From: Aliikangiella sp. G2MR2-5
Lineage (GTDB): Bacteria; Pseudomonadota; Gammaproteobacteria; Enterobacterales; Kangiellaceae
DNA length: 64,000 bases
Assembly (NCBI RefSeq): GCF_015687155.1
Contig: NZ_JADPQF010000001.1
Location: 992,001 to 1,056,000, forward strand
Reading direction: 5' to 3'
Positions 56,636 through 64,000 of this stretch are shown here, piece by piece. Position 1 is the first letter of the stretch. Every line of letters starts with the position of its first letter. The notes under the pieces are model-generated. The model made no database searches. It was not told where the DNA came from and worked only from the letters and a program-made list of their open reading frames with translations. Position numbers and translations under genes: made by a program.

Positions 56636-58816
56636 ATGCGAATTCTTTTAGTTTTTTCATGTTTGTTGTTCTCAAATTATCTACTGGCGGAACGACCTAA
56701 GATTGGCCTGGCGCTAAGCGGCGGCGGTGCTCGTGGTGCAGCACACATCGGGGTATTACGTGAACTGGAACGACTCAATATTCCTGTTGATTACATCGCA
56801 GGCACCAGCATGGGTGCCATTATTGGTGCCTTATACGCAAGTGGCTATACACCGGATGAAATTGAACAGATTGTGATCACCATGGACTGGCAGGCCGCAT
56901 TCGATGATGAGGTTGCGCGTAACCAGCGTAGCTACCGCCGTAAGCTGGACAACCGGCGTTTTGTCTCCAATATTCAATTGGGGTTAGATAGTGACGGCAT
57001 CAAGTTACCGGCGGGGATCGTTTCCGGCCAGTCTATCGGTTTGATGCTAAATCGATATTTTGCTCCTGTGTCTCATATCCGTGATTTTAATCAGCTAAAA
57101 ATCCCGTTTCACGCAGTAGCAACTGATTTGGCGACTGGAGAAGAAGTTGTATTGCAACAGGGCTCGCTTGCCGAAGCCGTGACCGCCAGTATGTCGATTC
57201 CCGGATTTTTAATCCCGGTCGAAAAACAGCAACAGCTTCTGGTTGATGGGGGAATTGCCAACAATTTACCGGTATCCGTAGTGAGAAATATGGGGGCTGA
57301 TGTCGTTATTGCCGTTGACATAAGTACGCCTTTGATCAAGCGCAAGGATATTAAAGACGTCGTTGATGTAGCCGACCAGCTTACCGGTTTGTTAACTCGA
57401 AAAAATACCGAATTGCAGATTACCTCGCTTGAAGATTCAGATGTTCTTATCGTGCCTGAGCTCGGTGAAATCTCGACAACAGACTTTCCGTTAGCGTCTC
57501 AAGCAATCCCGAAAGGGTTAAAAGCTGCTCAGCAAAATCAGAAGTTAAAACGACTGGCTGAAAAATTCAGTGGATTAGAGGTCACTTCGCAAGTTGTAAC
57601 AAACGTAAAGGATTTATCCAGGGTTGAAATTGATCATCAACGAGTTGTCGAAGTAATCATTGATAATCAAACCAGTATTTCGACCGAGCGAATTCGAAAT
57701 AAAATTCATACAAAGGCCAACAGTAAGTTCAGCTTCAAAAAACTCGAGAAAGATATCGGTGCAATTTATGGTATGGGGTATTTTAATTTAGTGCAATACT
57801 CTTTACAGCCACAGGCTACTGGAATTGTAGTTACCTATCATGTTACTGAAAAAAGCTGGGGGCCGAACTATCTTCGACTCGGCTTTAATTTTAGTGCGTC
57901 GGAAAATATCGATAATCAATTTAATGTATCTGCCAACTACCTGATGACCAACATTAATAAACTGAACGGAGAATTATCGCTTGGACTAAAGTTGGGGAAC
58001 GATAGAGAAATTGGTGCCGAATGGTATCAACCGCTTGATAGTCGATGGTCACCCTTTATCAATACCCAGGTAGCCTACTTGTCGAATCAGTTTAATTTTT
58101 TCCGGGAAAATGAGTTAGTAGCTGAATTGAATGGAGATTCCATTGTAAGTGATTTGGCCGTTGGATTTGAATTCGATAATTGGGGAGAAGTGCGCCTGGG
58201 TGCTCATTATATTGATGGAAAAGTTAAACATAAGGTTGGAGAAGCAATTATCGATGAGTTGAGCTATAAAGATGCATCGGAATATATCAAGCTGGAAATT
58301 GATACACTGGATAGCCTCTATTTCCCAAGGGATGGATTTTTACTGCAGTCCTCATATTCAAGGAGTTCAAATACACTAAGTTCGGAATTTGAGTACCAGC
58401 AAAATCAAACTCGAATGATTAAAGCTTTTGAATGGAATGAGAACTCAGTAACTCTTGGTTTAAGCTATTTACGTAGTAAAGGGCAGAGCATTCCTTTAAA
58501 TGCTTTCCATCGCAGCGGAGGCCTGCTCAACTTCAGCGGCTATGAAATTAACCAGATTTCAAGTGAAAATGTCGCTTCTGTTTTTGCGGTCTATATGAGA
58601 AAAATAAAACCTGTTGATTTTCTGGACATGTATCTGGGTTTTTCCTATGAACAGGGGCAAGTCTGGAACGAACCGGAAGAATTTGACTGGGATAATCATA
58701 TTGACGGCTATAGTATTTTTTTTGGAATCGATACAAAGTTAGGTCCATTCTATATCGGCTATGGAAAAAATGAAGAATCAAAATCGTTATATATCATGCT
58801 TGATAAACTCTTTTAA
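56636..58816 (+). CDS. Patatin-like phospholipase with outer-membrane barrel (PlpD/type Vd)
   Basis: A 726-residue exported protein. A signal peptide (MRILLVFSCLLFSNYLLA) leads to a patatin domain (about 22-310): oxyanion GGGARGAAH, nucleophile GTSMG (S58) and DGGIANNLPV with the catalytic D204. A POTRA-like region (about 315-395) and a C-terminal 16-strand-type barrel of the surface-antigen (BamA-like) family follow, ending in a beta strand with a terminal aromatic (FYIGYG...IMLDKLF). The architecture is PlpD/type Vd autotransporter. It hydrolyses phospholipids at the cell surface, or the patatin domain is released. Length is normal for PlpD (about 728). Confidence 0.92.
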   Translation: MRILLVFSCLLFSNYLLAERPKIGLALSGGGARGAAHIGVLRELERLNIPVDYIAGTSMGAIIGALYASGYTPDEIEQIVITMDWQAAFDDEVARNQRSYRRKLDNRRFVSNIQLGLDSDGIKLPAGIVSGQSIGLMLNRYFAPVSHIRDFNQLKIPFHAVATDLATGEEVVLQQGSLAEAVTASMSIPGFLIPVEKQQQLLVDGGIANNLPVSVVRNMGADVVIAVDISTPLIKRKDIKDVVDVADQLTGLLTRKNTELQITSLEDSDVLIVPELGEISTTDFPLASQAIPKGLKAAQQNQKLKRLAEKFSGLEVTSQVVTNVKDLSRVEIDHQRVVEVIIDNQTSISTERIRNKIHTKANSKFSFKKLEKDIGAIYGMGYFNLVQYSLQPQATGIVVTYHVTEKSWGPNYLRLGFNFSASENIDNQFNVSANYLMTNINKLNGELSLGLKLGNDREIGAEWYQPLDSRWSPFINTQVAYLSNQFNFFRENELVAELNGDSIVSDLAVGFEFDNWGEVRLGAHYIDGKVKHKVGEAIIDELSYKDASEYIKLEIDTLDSLYFPRDGFLLQSSYSRSSNTLSSEFEYQQNQTRMIKAFEWNENSVTLGLSYLRSKGQSIPLNAFHRSGGLLNFSGYEINQISSENVASVFAVYMRKIKPVDFLDMYLGFSYEQGQVWNEPEEFDWDNHIDGYSIFFGIDTKLGPFYIGYGKNEESKSLYIMLDKLF

Positions 58817-58915
58817 TTGTAAAGTGAAATAGGCTATATCGGTAATAAGTAGGAGCTAGTCTCGTCTTACTATCAATGCCAGCAGAGAAGAAAAATCATA
58901 GCAATGGAGCGCACA

Positions 58916-60448
58916 ATGACAAAACAAAAAATAGTTCTGGTATTTGTTCATGGCTGGAGTGTTACCAATACTGATACCTATGGTGGCCTGCCAGAAAGGC
59001 TTAAAGCCGAACTTTTCGCGGCTGGTATGGATGTGCTGGTTAAAGACATATTCCTGGGTCGATACATCAGCTTTCATGACGAAGTCAGGCTTCCTGATAT
59101 TTCACGCGCCTTCGACACCGCTGTAAAAGACGAATTGACTACTCAGACTTTTCAAAATATCCGATTTGTTTGTATTACTCATTCAACCGGAGGCCCAGTA
59201 ATTCGAGACTGGTGGCATCGATATTATTTAAACTCCCCGAAAAGCGGAAAATGCCCGATGAGTCATCTGATAATGCTCGCACCAGCCAATTATGGCTCTG
59301 CGCTTGCACAACTGGGCAAGGGACGGTTAAGCCGTATGAAATCCTGGTTTGGTGGGGTAGAGCCTGGCCAAGGTGTACTCGACTGGCTTGAACTTGGCAG
59401 CGAAGGTAGCTGGGGATTAAATTCAGACTGGATTAGCACTGAAGAAAAGCATATTGGTGTCAACGGGATTTTTCCGTTTGTACTAACCGGTCAAAGTATC
59501 GATCGGGCAATATATGACAACCTGAATACCTACACCGGTGAAAGCGGCTCCGACGGCGTAGTTAGAGTGGCCGCCGCAAATCTGCAGGGACGTTTGATTC
59601 GTCTGCAACAACAAAAGCCGATAAAGGGAAAGAAGAAAATACGTAATAAAATGGTCGATTGCTGGGATGCACCTGAATTGCAGTTTATCAGTCGAACAGA
59701 AGCACCAGTCACGGCACTCGGTGTGATTGCCGGCAAGTCTCATTCAGGAAAAGATATGGGCATTATGCGCAGCGTGAAAAAGGGCACCAATGATAAGAGT
59801 AGTCAACAGACAGTGAAAGCGATCCTCGAGTGTATTAAAGTCAGCAATAAATCTGAGTACAATAAACTTGCGACTCAATTTGAACAAGAGAGCAGTAAGG
59901 TTCAAAAGCTGGAACGCCTGGAATCAGTCAAGCACCTGTTGTTTTCCGATACTCACTTTATTCATGATAGATATTCAATGGTGGTTTTTCGGGTGACTGA
60001 CCATGAAGGTTACCCGGTAAAAGATTTTGATCTGATCCTGACCGCAGGAGTAAACAGCGACCCTAATATGCTCCCGCAGGGATTCTTTAAAGATAAACAA
60101 AGAAACAGCGTTTCTCGCAATACAATTACCTATTATTTTAACTACGACATAATGATTGGTAGTGGCGAAATAAAACATGACGGTGAGATTATCAGAAAAG
60201 GAACTGTCGGCGCACAGCGGTTGGGGCTGAAAATCTTACCGCGGCCCAGTGAAGGTTTTGTCCATTATTTGCCTTGTGAGATTAGTGCATCGCAAGAGTT
60301 ACTCGAACGTGCCTTAAAACCTAATTCAACAACCTTGATCGATATCTGTCTGCGCAGGGTAGTTCACAAGAATGTTATGCGACTGGACAAAGGAACTGCA
60401 CAGAAGCCGTTCAATAAGACTAAACCCGGTGAAGAAATAGTTCAGTAA
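58916..60448 (+). CDS. Alpha/beta-hydrolase lipase-like protein, possibly phospholipase effector
   Basis: About 510 residues. The N-terminal half is an alpha/beta hydrolase: VFVHGWSVTNTDTYGGLPERL contains the HGW oxyanion loop and FVCITHSTGGPVIRDWW contains the nucleophile S90. The C-terminal ~200 residues are beta-rich and unrecognised. No signal peptide. Cytoplasmic lipases of this size with HSTGGP and an added C-terminal domain include type VI secretion lipase effectors, so that is possible but no VgrG is present. I choose ATG 58916, with GGAG 6 bases before, over the in-frame ATG 58904. It follows the patatin gene by about 100 bases. Confidence 0.72.
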   Translation: MTKQKIVLVFVHGWSVTNTDTYGGLPERLKAELFAAGMDVLVKDIFLGRYISFHDEVRLPDISRAFDTAVKDELTTQTFQNIRFVCITHSTGGPVIRDWWHRYYLNSPKSGKCPMSHLIMLAPANYGSALAQLGKGRLSRMKSWFGGVEPGQGVLDWLELGSEGSWGLNSDWISTEEKHIGVNGIFPFVLTGQSIDRAIYDNLNTYTGESGSDGVVRVAAANLQGRLIRLQQQKPIKGKKKIRNKMVDCWDAPELQFISRTEAPVTALGVIAGKSHSGKDMGIMRSVKKGTNDKSSQQTVKAILECIKVSNKSEYNKLATQFEQESSKVQKLERLESVKHLLFSDTHFIHDRYSMVVFRVTDHEGYPVKDFDLILTAGVNSDPNMLPQGFFKDKQRNSVSRNTITYYFNYDIMIGSGEIKHDGEIIRKGTVGAQRLGLKILPRPSEGFVHYLPCEISASQELLERALKPNSTTLIDICLRRVVHKNVMRLDKGTAQKPFNKTKPGEEIVQ

Positions 60449-60643
60449 ATCTGGCTGCAGACTGGAAACTCTGTACTGGTGGTGCTGGTTGATATCGCGT
60501 TTAAACACTGGACTTGATTTAAACTCATTCTCGGGTCCAGTGTTCGAAATTACAAGGATAGAAATTCAATTGAAAATTCTAGAGTCGTAGAGTTTTGGGC
60601 CGTTGATAACGGTGGAGAGTAAAAGTTATGGAGTATAAGAATT

Positions 60644-61393
60644 GTGGAATGTAAGAATTGTGGGTTCAACTTCGAAGGAATGTATTGTAATTCCTGTGGG
60701 CAGTATGCCAATACCAGAAGAATTAATTTTCAATATTTAGCTTCAGAAGTTTTAAACAGCATTTTTCAAATAGAACGAGGCTTTCTGTTTACACTCAAAG
60801 AGCTGTTTTTCGAACCAGGCAAATGCATTAGGAATTTTCTTGATGGAAAGCGACAGCAATATACCAAACCTCTGGCCTACTTACTATTAACTTCGTCTCT
60901 CTATATTATTATCGCTCATTTGCTAGAACTAAATACCTATTCGAAAGATTTTGCCGAAGGGTTTAGCACCGGTATTAACGATAGTAACGAAAGAGATGTT
61001 TCCGGCGTGCTAATGGTTTTGAACTGGCTTGCGAGCAATCATGCTTTTACACTTTTGCTTACATTGCCTCTGTTTTCTCTCGGATCTTATCTTGCATTTT
61101 TCCAGTGTAAATATAACTATTTTGAACACTTGATTTTGAATATGTATATAGCTGGCCAGCAAATGGTGATTTATCTGGTTGTTAGCTTTGCTGTAACAAA
61201 AGGGAGCTTTTCGGAAACTTTACCACTAATTTTTGGTATGCTTTTTAACTTCTATGTGTTTTATCAATTTTTTAATGCAAGAAAACCTTACATCCGAATA
61301 TTATTATTTTTAATCACCTATGCAGTTTTCATATTGCAACTGTTGCTGTTGATGATTGTAGTTATTGCGCTAGTAGAAACCTTGCCGCTATAA
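60644..61393 (+). CDS. DUF3667-type membrane protein with zinc ribbon
   Basis: A 249-residue protein. Residues 3-18 hold two CxxC pairs (CKNCGFNFEGMYCNSC), a zinc-ribbon-like start characteristic of this DUF. QIERGFLFTLKELFFEPGKCIRNFLDGKRQQYTKPLAYLL follows, the family core, and then about four membrane helices. Function unknown. The start is a GTG with GGAG about 10 bases upstream; the N-terminal zinc ribbon supports it. It is in the same direction as its neighbours. Confidence 0.78.
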   Translation: MECKNCGFNFEGMYCNSCGQYANTRRINFQYLASEVLNSIFQIERGFLFTLKELFFEPGKCIRNFLDGKRQQYTKPLAYLLLTSSLYIIIAHLLELNTYSKDFAEGFSTGINDSNERDVSGVLMVLNWLASNHAFTLLLTLPLFSLGSYLAFFQCKYNYFEHLILNMYIAGQQMVIYLVVSFAVTKGSFSETLPLIFGMLFNFYVFYQFFNARKPYIRILLFLITYAVFILQLLLLMIVVIALVETLPL

Positions 61394-61563
61394 AGTTTGA
61401 TTATTCAGTCTGACAGCTTCATTAATTGACAGTTTAGCGGTTCGTTTGGTTGGGCAAATACGCAAAGCCATGATAGCATGGAGTATTATTATGGAGATGT
61501 AGGCGTCAAGCTTTACTCAGGCGTTGACTCCTGACTAACCCCAACTAATAATTCATTCAGTCT

Positions 61564-62208
61564 ATGATCACTATTTATGTATTGTTTTTCTTTGCCTCAA
61601 TGATTCATGTAATAGCCATGTCTATTGGAGCGAGTATGTTTGGTGTGACCATTAAAACAATTTCGTTTGGACTTGGTCGTAAATTGATGAGGCTCGGTAA
61701 GGTCCAGTTGTCGATGGTACCGCTAGGTAGTTTTGTTAAATTGGCAGACAGTAGTGATCAACCATTAGAGCAGGTTGAAGTGGGCTTTGGACAGCAAAGC
61801 CTTGGTGCAAGACTAATAATTCCATTGTTAGGGCCTATTACAACAATAACATTAGCTTACTTTATACTCGGAAGCCCGGCAGGAAACGCATTTGTTAGTA
61901 CCTTTTATCAGGCATTTAATGGTGCTGTAAGCCCTTTGAGTGAAGCTCAGCTTTATCTGAAGCAAGCTCAATTAGCGGTAGACCAGGAGCCGTTGTTGAT
62001 AGTTTGTGGCCTGGTATTGGTTAAAGTGTCGGCGCTGAATCTAATTCCGTTTCCCGGAACTACAGGCTTTCAATTGATTCTTACTGTTATTACATCTGAC
62101 CAAACGGAAAGTCACTGGCAGGAAAGACTAGCTAACTGGCTTCTCTGGCCATTATTGCTTTTCCTGGGCAGTTGGCTTGTGGCTTTGGTATTTTACTTTA
62201 TTCAGTAG
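61564..62208 (+). CDS. M50 (RseP/site-2 protease)-like protein with lost catalytic motif
   Basis: A 214-residue membrane protein. The N-terminal helix and FGVTIKTISFGLGRKLMRLG...MVPLGSFVKLAD match the RseP pattern (GVxVxxFSIGFG...IPLGGYVKM). The zinc motif HExxH is replaced by HVIAM (H15, V16, M19): Glu and the second His are missing. The second motif NxxPxPxLDG reads NLIPFPGTTGF, lacking Asp. It thus looks catalytically dead, resembling a pseudoprotease. It lacks the PDZ domain of RseP. It could bind substrates of a true protease. ATG at 61564. Confidence 0.65.
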   Translation: MITIYVLFFFASMIHVIAMSIGASMFGVTIKTISFGLGRKLMRLGKVQLSMVPLGSFVKLADSSDQPLEQVEVGFGQQSLGARLIIPLLGPITTITLAYFILGSPAGNAFVSTFYQAFNGAVSPLSEAQLYLKQAQLAVDQEPLLIVCGLVLVKVSALNLIPFPGTTGFQLILTVITSDQTESHWQERLANWLLWPLLLFLGSWLVALVFYFIQ

Positions 62209-62265
62209 TCAATCAATATTGATTGTAGACTTGTCTTACTTATGCTATTTAGTTTGCCTCTGTAA

Positions 62266-62335
62266 TTTAATTTAATTTAATTTGATTTGATTTGATTTGA
62301 TTTGATTTGATTTGATTTGATTTGATTTGATTTGA
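62266..62335. repeat. Pentanucleotide array (TTTAA)3(TTTGA)11
   Basis: Three copies of TTTAA are followed by eleven perfect copies of TTTGA. It lies between the M50-like gene (58 bases upstream) and the M14 gene (about 385 bases downstream). Such arrays change copy number by slipped-strand mispairing. Confidence 0.92.
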
Positions 62336-62616
62336 TTGGAAAGAAGGCTGCTTAGTATTAACTATTTCCTCGAAGCCAATAAAGCAAACATTAAACCAGA
62401 CAAAATTTCGTTTCGCTGCAGTATAGCTGTTAGAACATCTCGGATTGAAAAATGTTCGCGTTTTGAAAAACATATTTATCTCATCTGTCTAAGTATTCAA
62501 CTTTATCTCAATTGCATCTGATATTTGTGTCTAGGCTTTGTTTGGCTGCTCAAAAACTGATATTCGGATAGTCGTTGCTTTCAGAGTTTAATTCGCAGGT
62601 ACTGAATTAACGTTCA

Positions 62617-62654
62617 CTGAAATTTAGAGTCTCTGAAATTTAGAGTTTCTGAAA
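62617..62654. repeat. 16-bp tandem repeat (about 2.4 copies)
   Basis: CTGAAATTTAGAGTCT at 62617-62632, CTGAAATTTAGAGTTT at 62633-62648, then a partial CTGAAAT from 62649. It lies about 65 bases before the carboxypeptidase ATG, so it may sit in its promoter or leader. Confidence 0.75.
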
Positions 62655-62719
62655 TATAAAATCCGTATATCTTAAAAACCAATACAAGGCTGCCATAAAA
62701 TAATAACGAGGACCAAAAC

Positions 62720-64000
62720 ATGAAAGTAACTAAAATAATGCTTGGTGTTTTGATTTTCGGGTCTATCAGTAGCATTCCTCTTAAATCAATAGCCAATTCT
62801 ATCCAACAAAATCAACAAATCATTGAAATACTTGAACAGGAAAAACAGGTAACTGAGGTTTACCGTGTTTACTATGGCAGCGAGTCAATGGCAACCAGAT
62901 TAGCGATTAGCTTCCACAATCAGCTAATGGAAAGCCATCACGATAGGGGTTATCTGATTATTGAGTTATCGGAAGAAGACAGAAAAAAACTCAAATCATT
63001 GAATCTGTCTCTAAAACCTGCGAAAGACTATATTCAGCAACGCAACCAAAGGTTGAGTCAGCGTCAATCACAAATTTTTTCACTTAACAATGAAGTGGAA
63101 CCTACGGCTATACCGGGGTATTCCTGTTATGAGACTGTCGAAGAAACTTTTGGAGAAGCACAAAATCTGGTGACCAGCTACAGCAACCTGGCCGAATGGA
63201 TCGACGTGGGTGATTCCTGGGAAAAAACGACCAATCAGGGAGGGTATGATATCAGAGTGTTGGTGTTAACCAATAAATCAAATACTTTTGATAAGCCGAA
63301 GCTCTTTATTAATAGTGCAATTCATGCGCGTGAATATACTACAGCACCACTGAATCTGGCTTTTGCCAAGTGGTTAGTTGAAGGCTATGCAAGCAACGCC
63401 GATGCGCGTTGGATTCTTGACTATCATGAAGTTCACCTTATGCTACAAACAAATCCTGACGGCCGTAAAATGGCGGAAGCGGGTAGTAGCTGGCGAAAAA
63501 ATACTAACCAGAACTATTGTGGTAGTACTTCGAGTAGTCGCGGTGCAGATTTGAATCGAAACTTTACTGATCGCTGGAACATTACTAATGGTTCCGGCTC
63601 AAGTGGTAGTCAATGTAATGCAACCTATCGCGGTCCATCGGCTGGGTCAGAGCCAGAGATTCAGGCAATAGAATCTTATGTGAGAAGTTTGTGGCCGGAT
63701 TTAAGAGGTCCAAACGATAGTGACGCTGCACCGCTATCCACTACTGGAATGCATATCGATCTACATAGTTATAGTGAATTGGTATTGTGGCCATGGGGCG
63801 ATCAAAATTCGCCAGCGCCAAACGGCAACGCGCTTCAGGCTCTGGGTAGAAAGTTTGCCTACTTTAACGGCTATATGCCTCAGCAGTCGATTGGTTTATA
63901 CGCTACCGATGGCACCAGTGACAACGTGAGTTATAGCGAACTGGGTGTTCCTGCCTTTACCTTTGAACTGGGCACCAGCTTTTTCCAGAATTGTTCGACT
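62720..64000 (+). CDS. Secreted M14 zinc carboxypeptidase (3' end outside window)
   Basis: The frame is open from ATG 62720 to the window end (427 codons). CGAGGA lies 7 bases before the ATG. A signal peptide (KIMLGVLIFGSISSIPL) and a pro-region (to about 135) precede the M14 domain with the zinc ligands H202 and E205 (HARE), the substrate-binding DLNRNF, the third zinc ligand H349 (HIDLHSYSELVLWPWG) and the general base E416 (FTFELG). Metallocarboxypeptidases remove C-terminal residues from peptides; a secreted one fits with the POT peptide importer at the other end of the window. Whether a C-terminal domain follows cannot be seen. Confidence 0.9.
   Translation, partial: MKVTKIMLGVLIFGSISSIPLKSIANSIQQNQQIIEILEQEKQVTEVYRVYYGSESMATRLAISFHNQLMESHHDRGYLIIELSEEDRKKLKSLNLSLKPAKDYIQQRNQRLSQRQSQIFSLNNEVEPTAIPGYSCYETVEETFGEAQNLVTSYSNLAEWIDVGDSWEKTTNQGGYDIRVLVLTNKSNTFDKPKLFINSAIHAREYTTAPLNLAFAKWLVEGYASNADARWILDYHEVHLMLQTNPDGRKMAEAGSSWRKNTNQNYCGSTSSSRGADLNRNFTDRWNITNGSGSSGSQCNATYRGPSAGSEPEIQAIESYVRSLWPDLRGPNDSDAAPLSTTGMHIDLHSYSELVLWPWGDQNSPAPNGNALQALGRKFAYFNGYMPQQSIGLYATDGTSDNVSYSELGVPAFTFELGTSFFQNCST

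Larger units (their letters stand above)
62209..62719. other. Repeat-rich gap before the carboxypeptidase gene (511 bases)
   Basis: It holds the pentanucleotide array at 62266-62335 and the 16-bp repeats at 62617-62654. Two short ORFs here (62267-62473 minus, 62336-62521 plus) are low-complexity or without coding signs. The promoter of the M14 gene must be in this part. Confidence 0.5.

Noticed and set aside
62267-62473. Minus-strand frame ending in NQIKS repeats
   Set aside because: It is created by the pentanucleotide array; the rest has no recognisable protein features.

Overview
The window looks like a moderately AT-rich chromosome segment of a marine-type gammaproteobacterium, probably Oceanospirillales and possibly close to Kangiella/Aliikangiella. 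I infer this from gene order, not from a search: barA-rlmD-relA-mazG-pyrG-kdsA-eno-ftsB-ispD, then ispF-truD-surE-pcm-yqaA-nlpD-rpoS, is a classic gammaproteobacterial backbone. The genus guess is weaker.

Layout. 1-6.7 kb: end of a PKD-repeat secreted protein, a CBS protein, a proton-coupled peptide transporter, an acrylyl-CoA reductase-type oxidoreductase, a hotdog thioesterase-like protein, the tRNA methylthiotransferase MtaB and a small orphan. 6.7-28.3 kb: core block covering BarA-type signalling with an overlapping substrate-binding-protein gene, rRNA/tRNA modification, (p)ppGpp synthesis, CTP, KDO and isoprenoid precursors, enolase, cell division (ftsB) and the surE-pcm-nlpD-rpoS stationary-phase set. 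28.5-32.7 kb: bolA, yciI, yciB, orphan norE/norF-like genes, an rnm/yciV-type PHP phosphatase and yciO.

32.9-40.7 kb: tRNA-Leu(CAA), then a five-gene HME-RND metal-efflux cluster (His-rich periplasmic proteins, adaptor, CzcA/CusA-type pump, no outer-membrane channel), then a cysteinyl-tRNA synthetase unlike the E. coli type. 41.7-53.8 kb: an accessory zone with long gene-poor gaps. It holds a two-gene operon containing a protein with a group XII-like phospholipase A2 core, a truncated Rhs-core-type gene translationally coupled to a secreted ankyrin protein (toxin-immunity-like), a GH64/thaumatin-like secreted protein, a DUF1203 protein, a possible 34-residue lysine-repeat peptide, a metallo-beta-lactamase-fold enzyme and an esterase-TPR protein. 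53.8-64 kb: a membrane-anchored Asp-box propeller protein, a patatin/outer-membrane-barrel phospholipase, a second alpha/beta-hydrolase, a DUF3667 membrane protein, a catalytically degenerate M50 (RseP-like) homologue, a (TTTGA)11 repeat and the start of a secreted M14 carboxypeptidase.

How they fit together: the core half is housekeeping and stress control (RelA, RpoS, BarA, BolA). The accessory half is dominated by secreted or envelope-acting hydrolases and possible competition factors. The best candidates for something undescribed are the phospholipase A2-like operon (41.7-44.9 kb) and the Rhs-fragment/ankyrin pair (45.7-47.7 kb).
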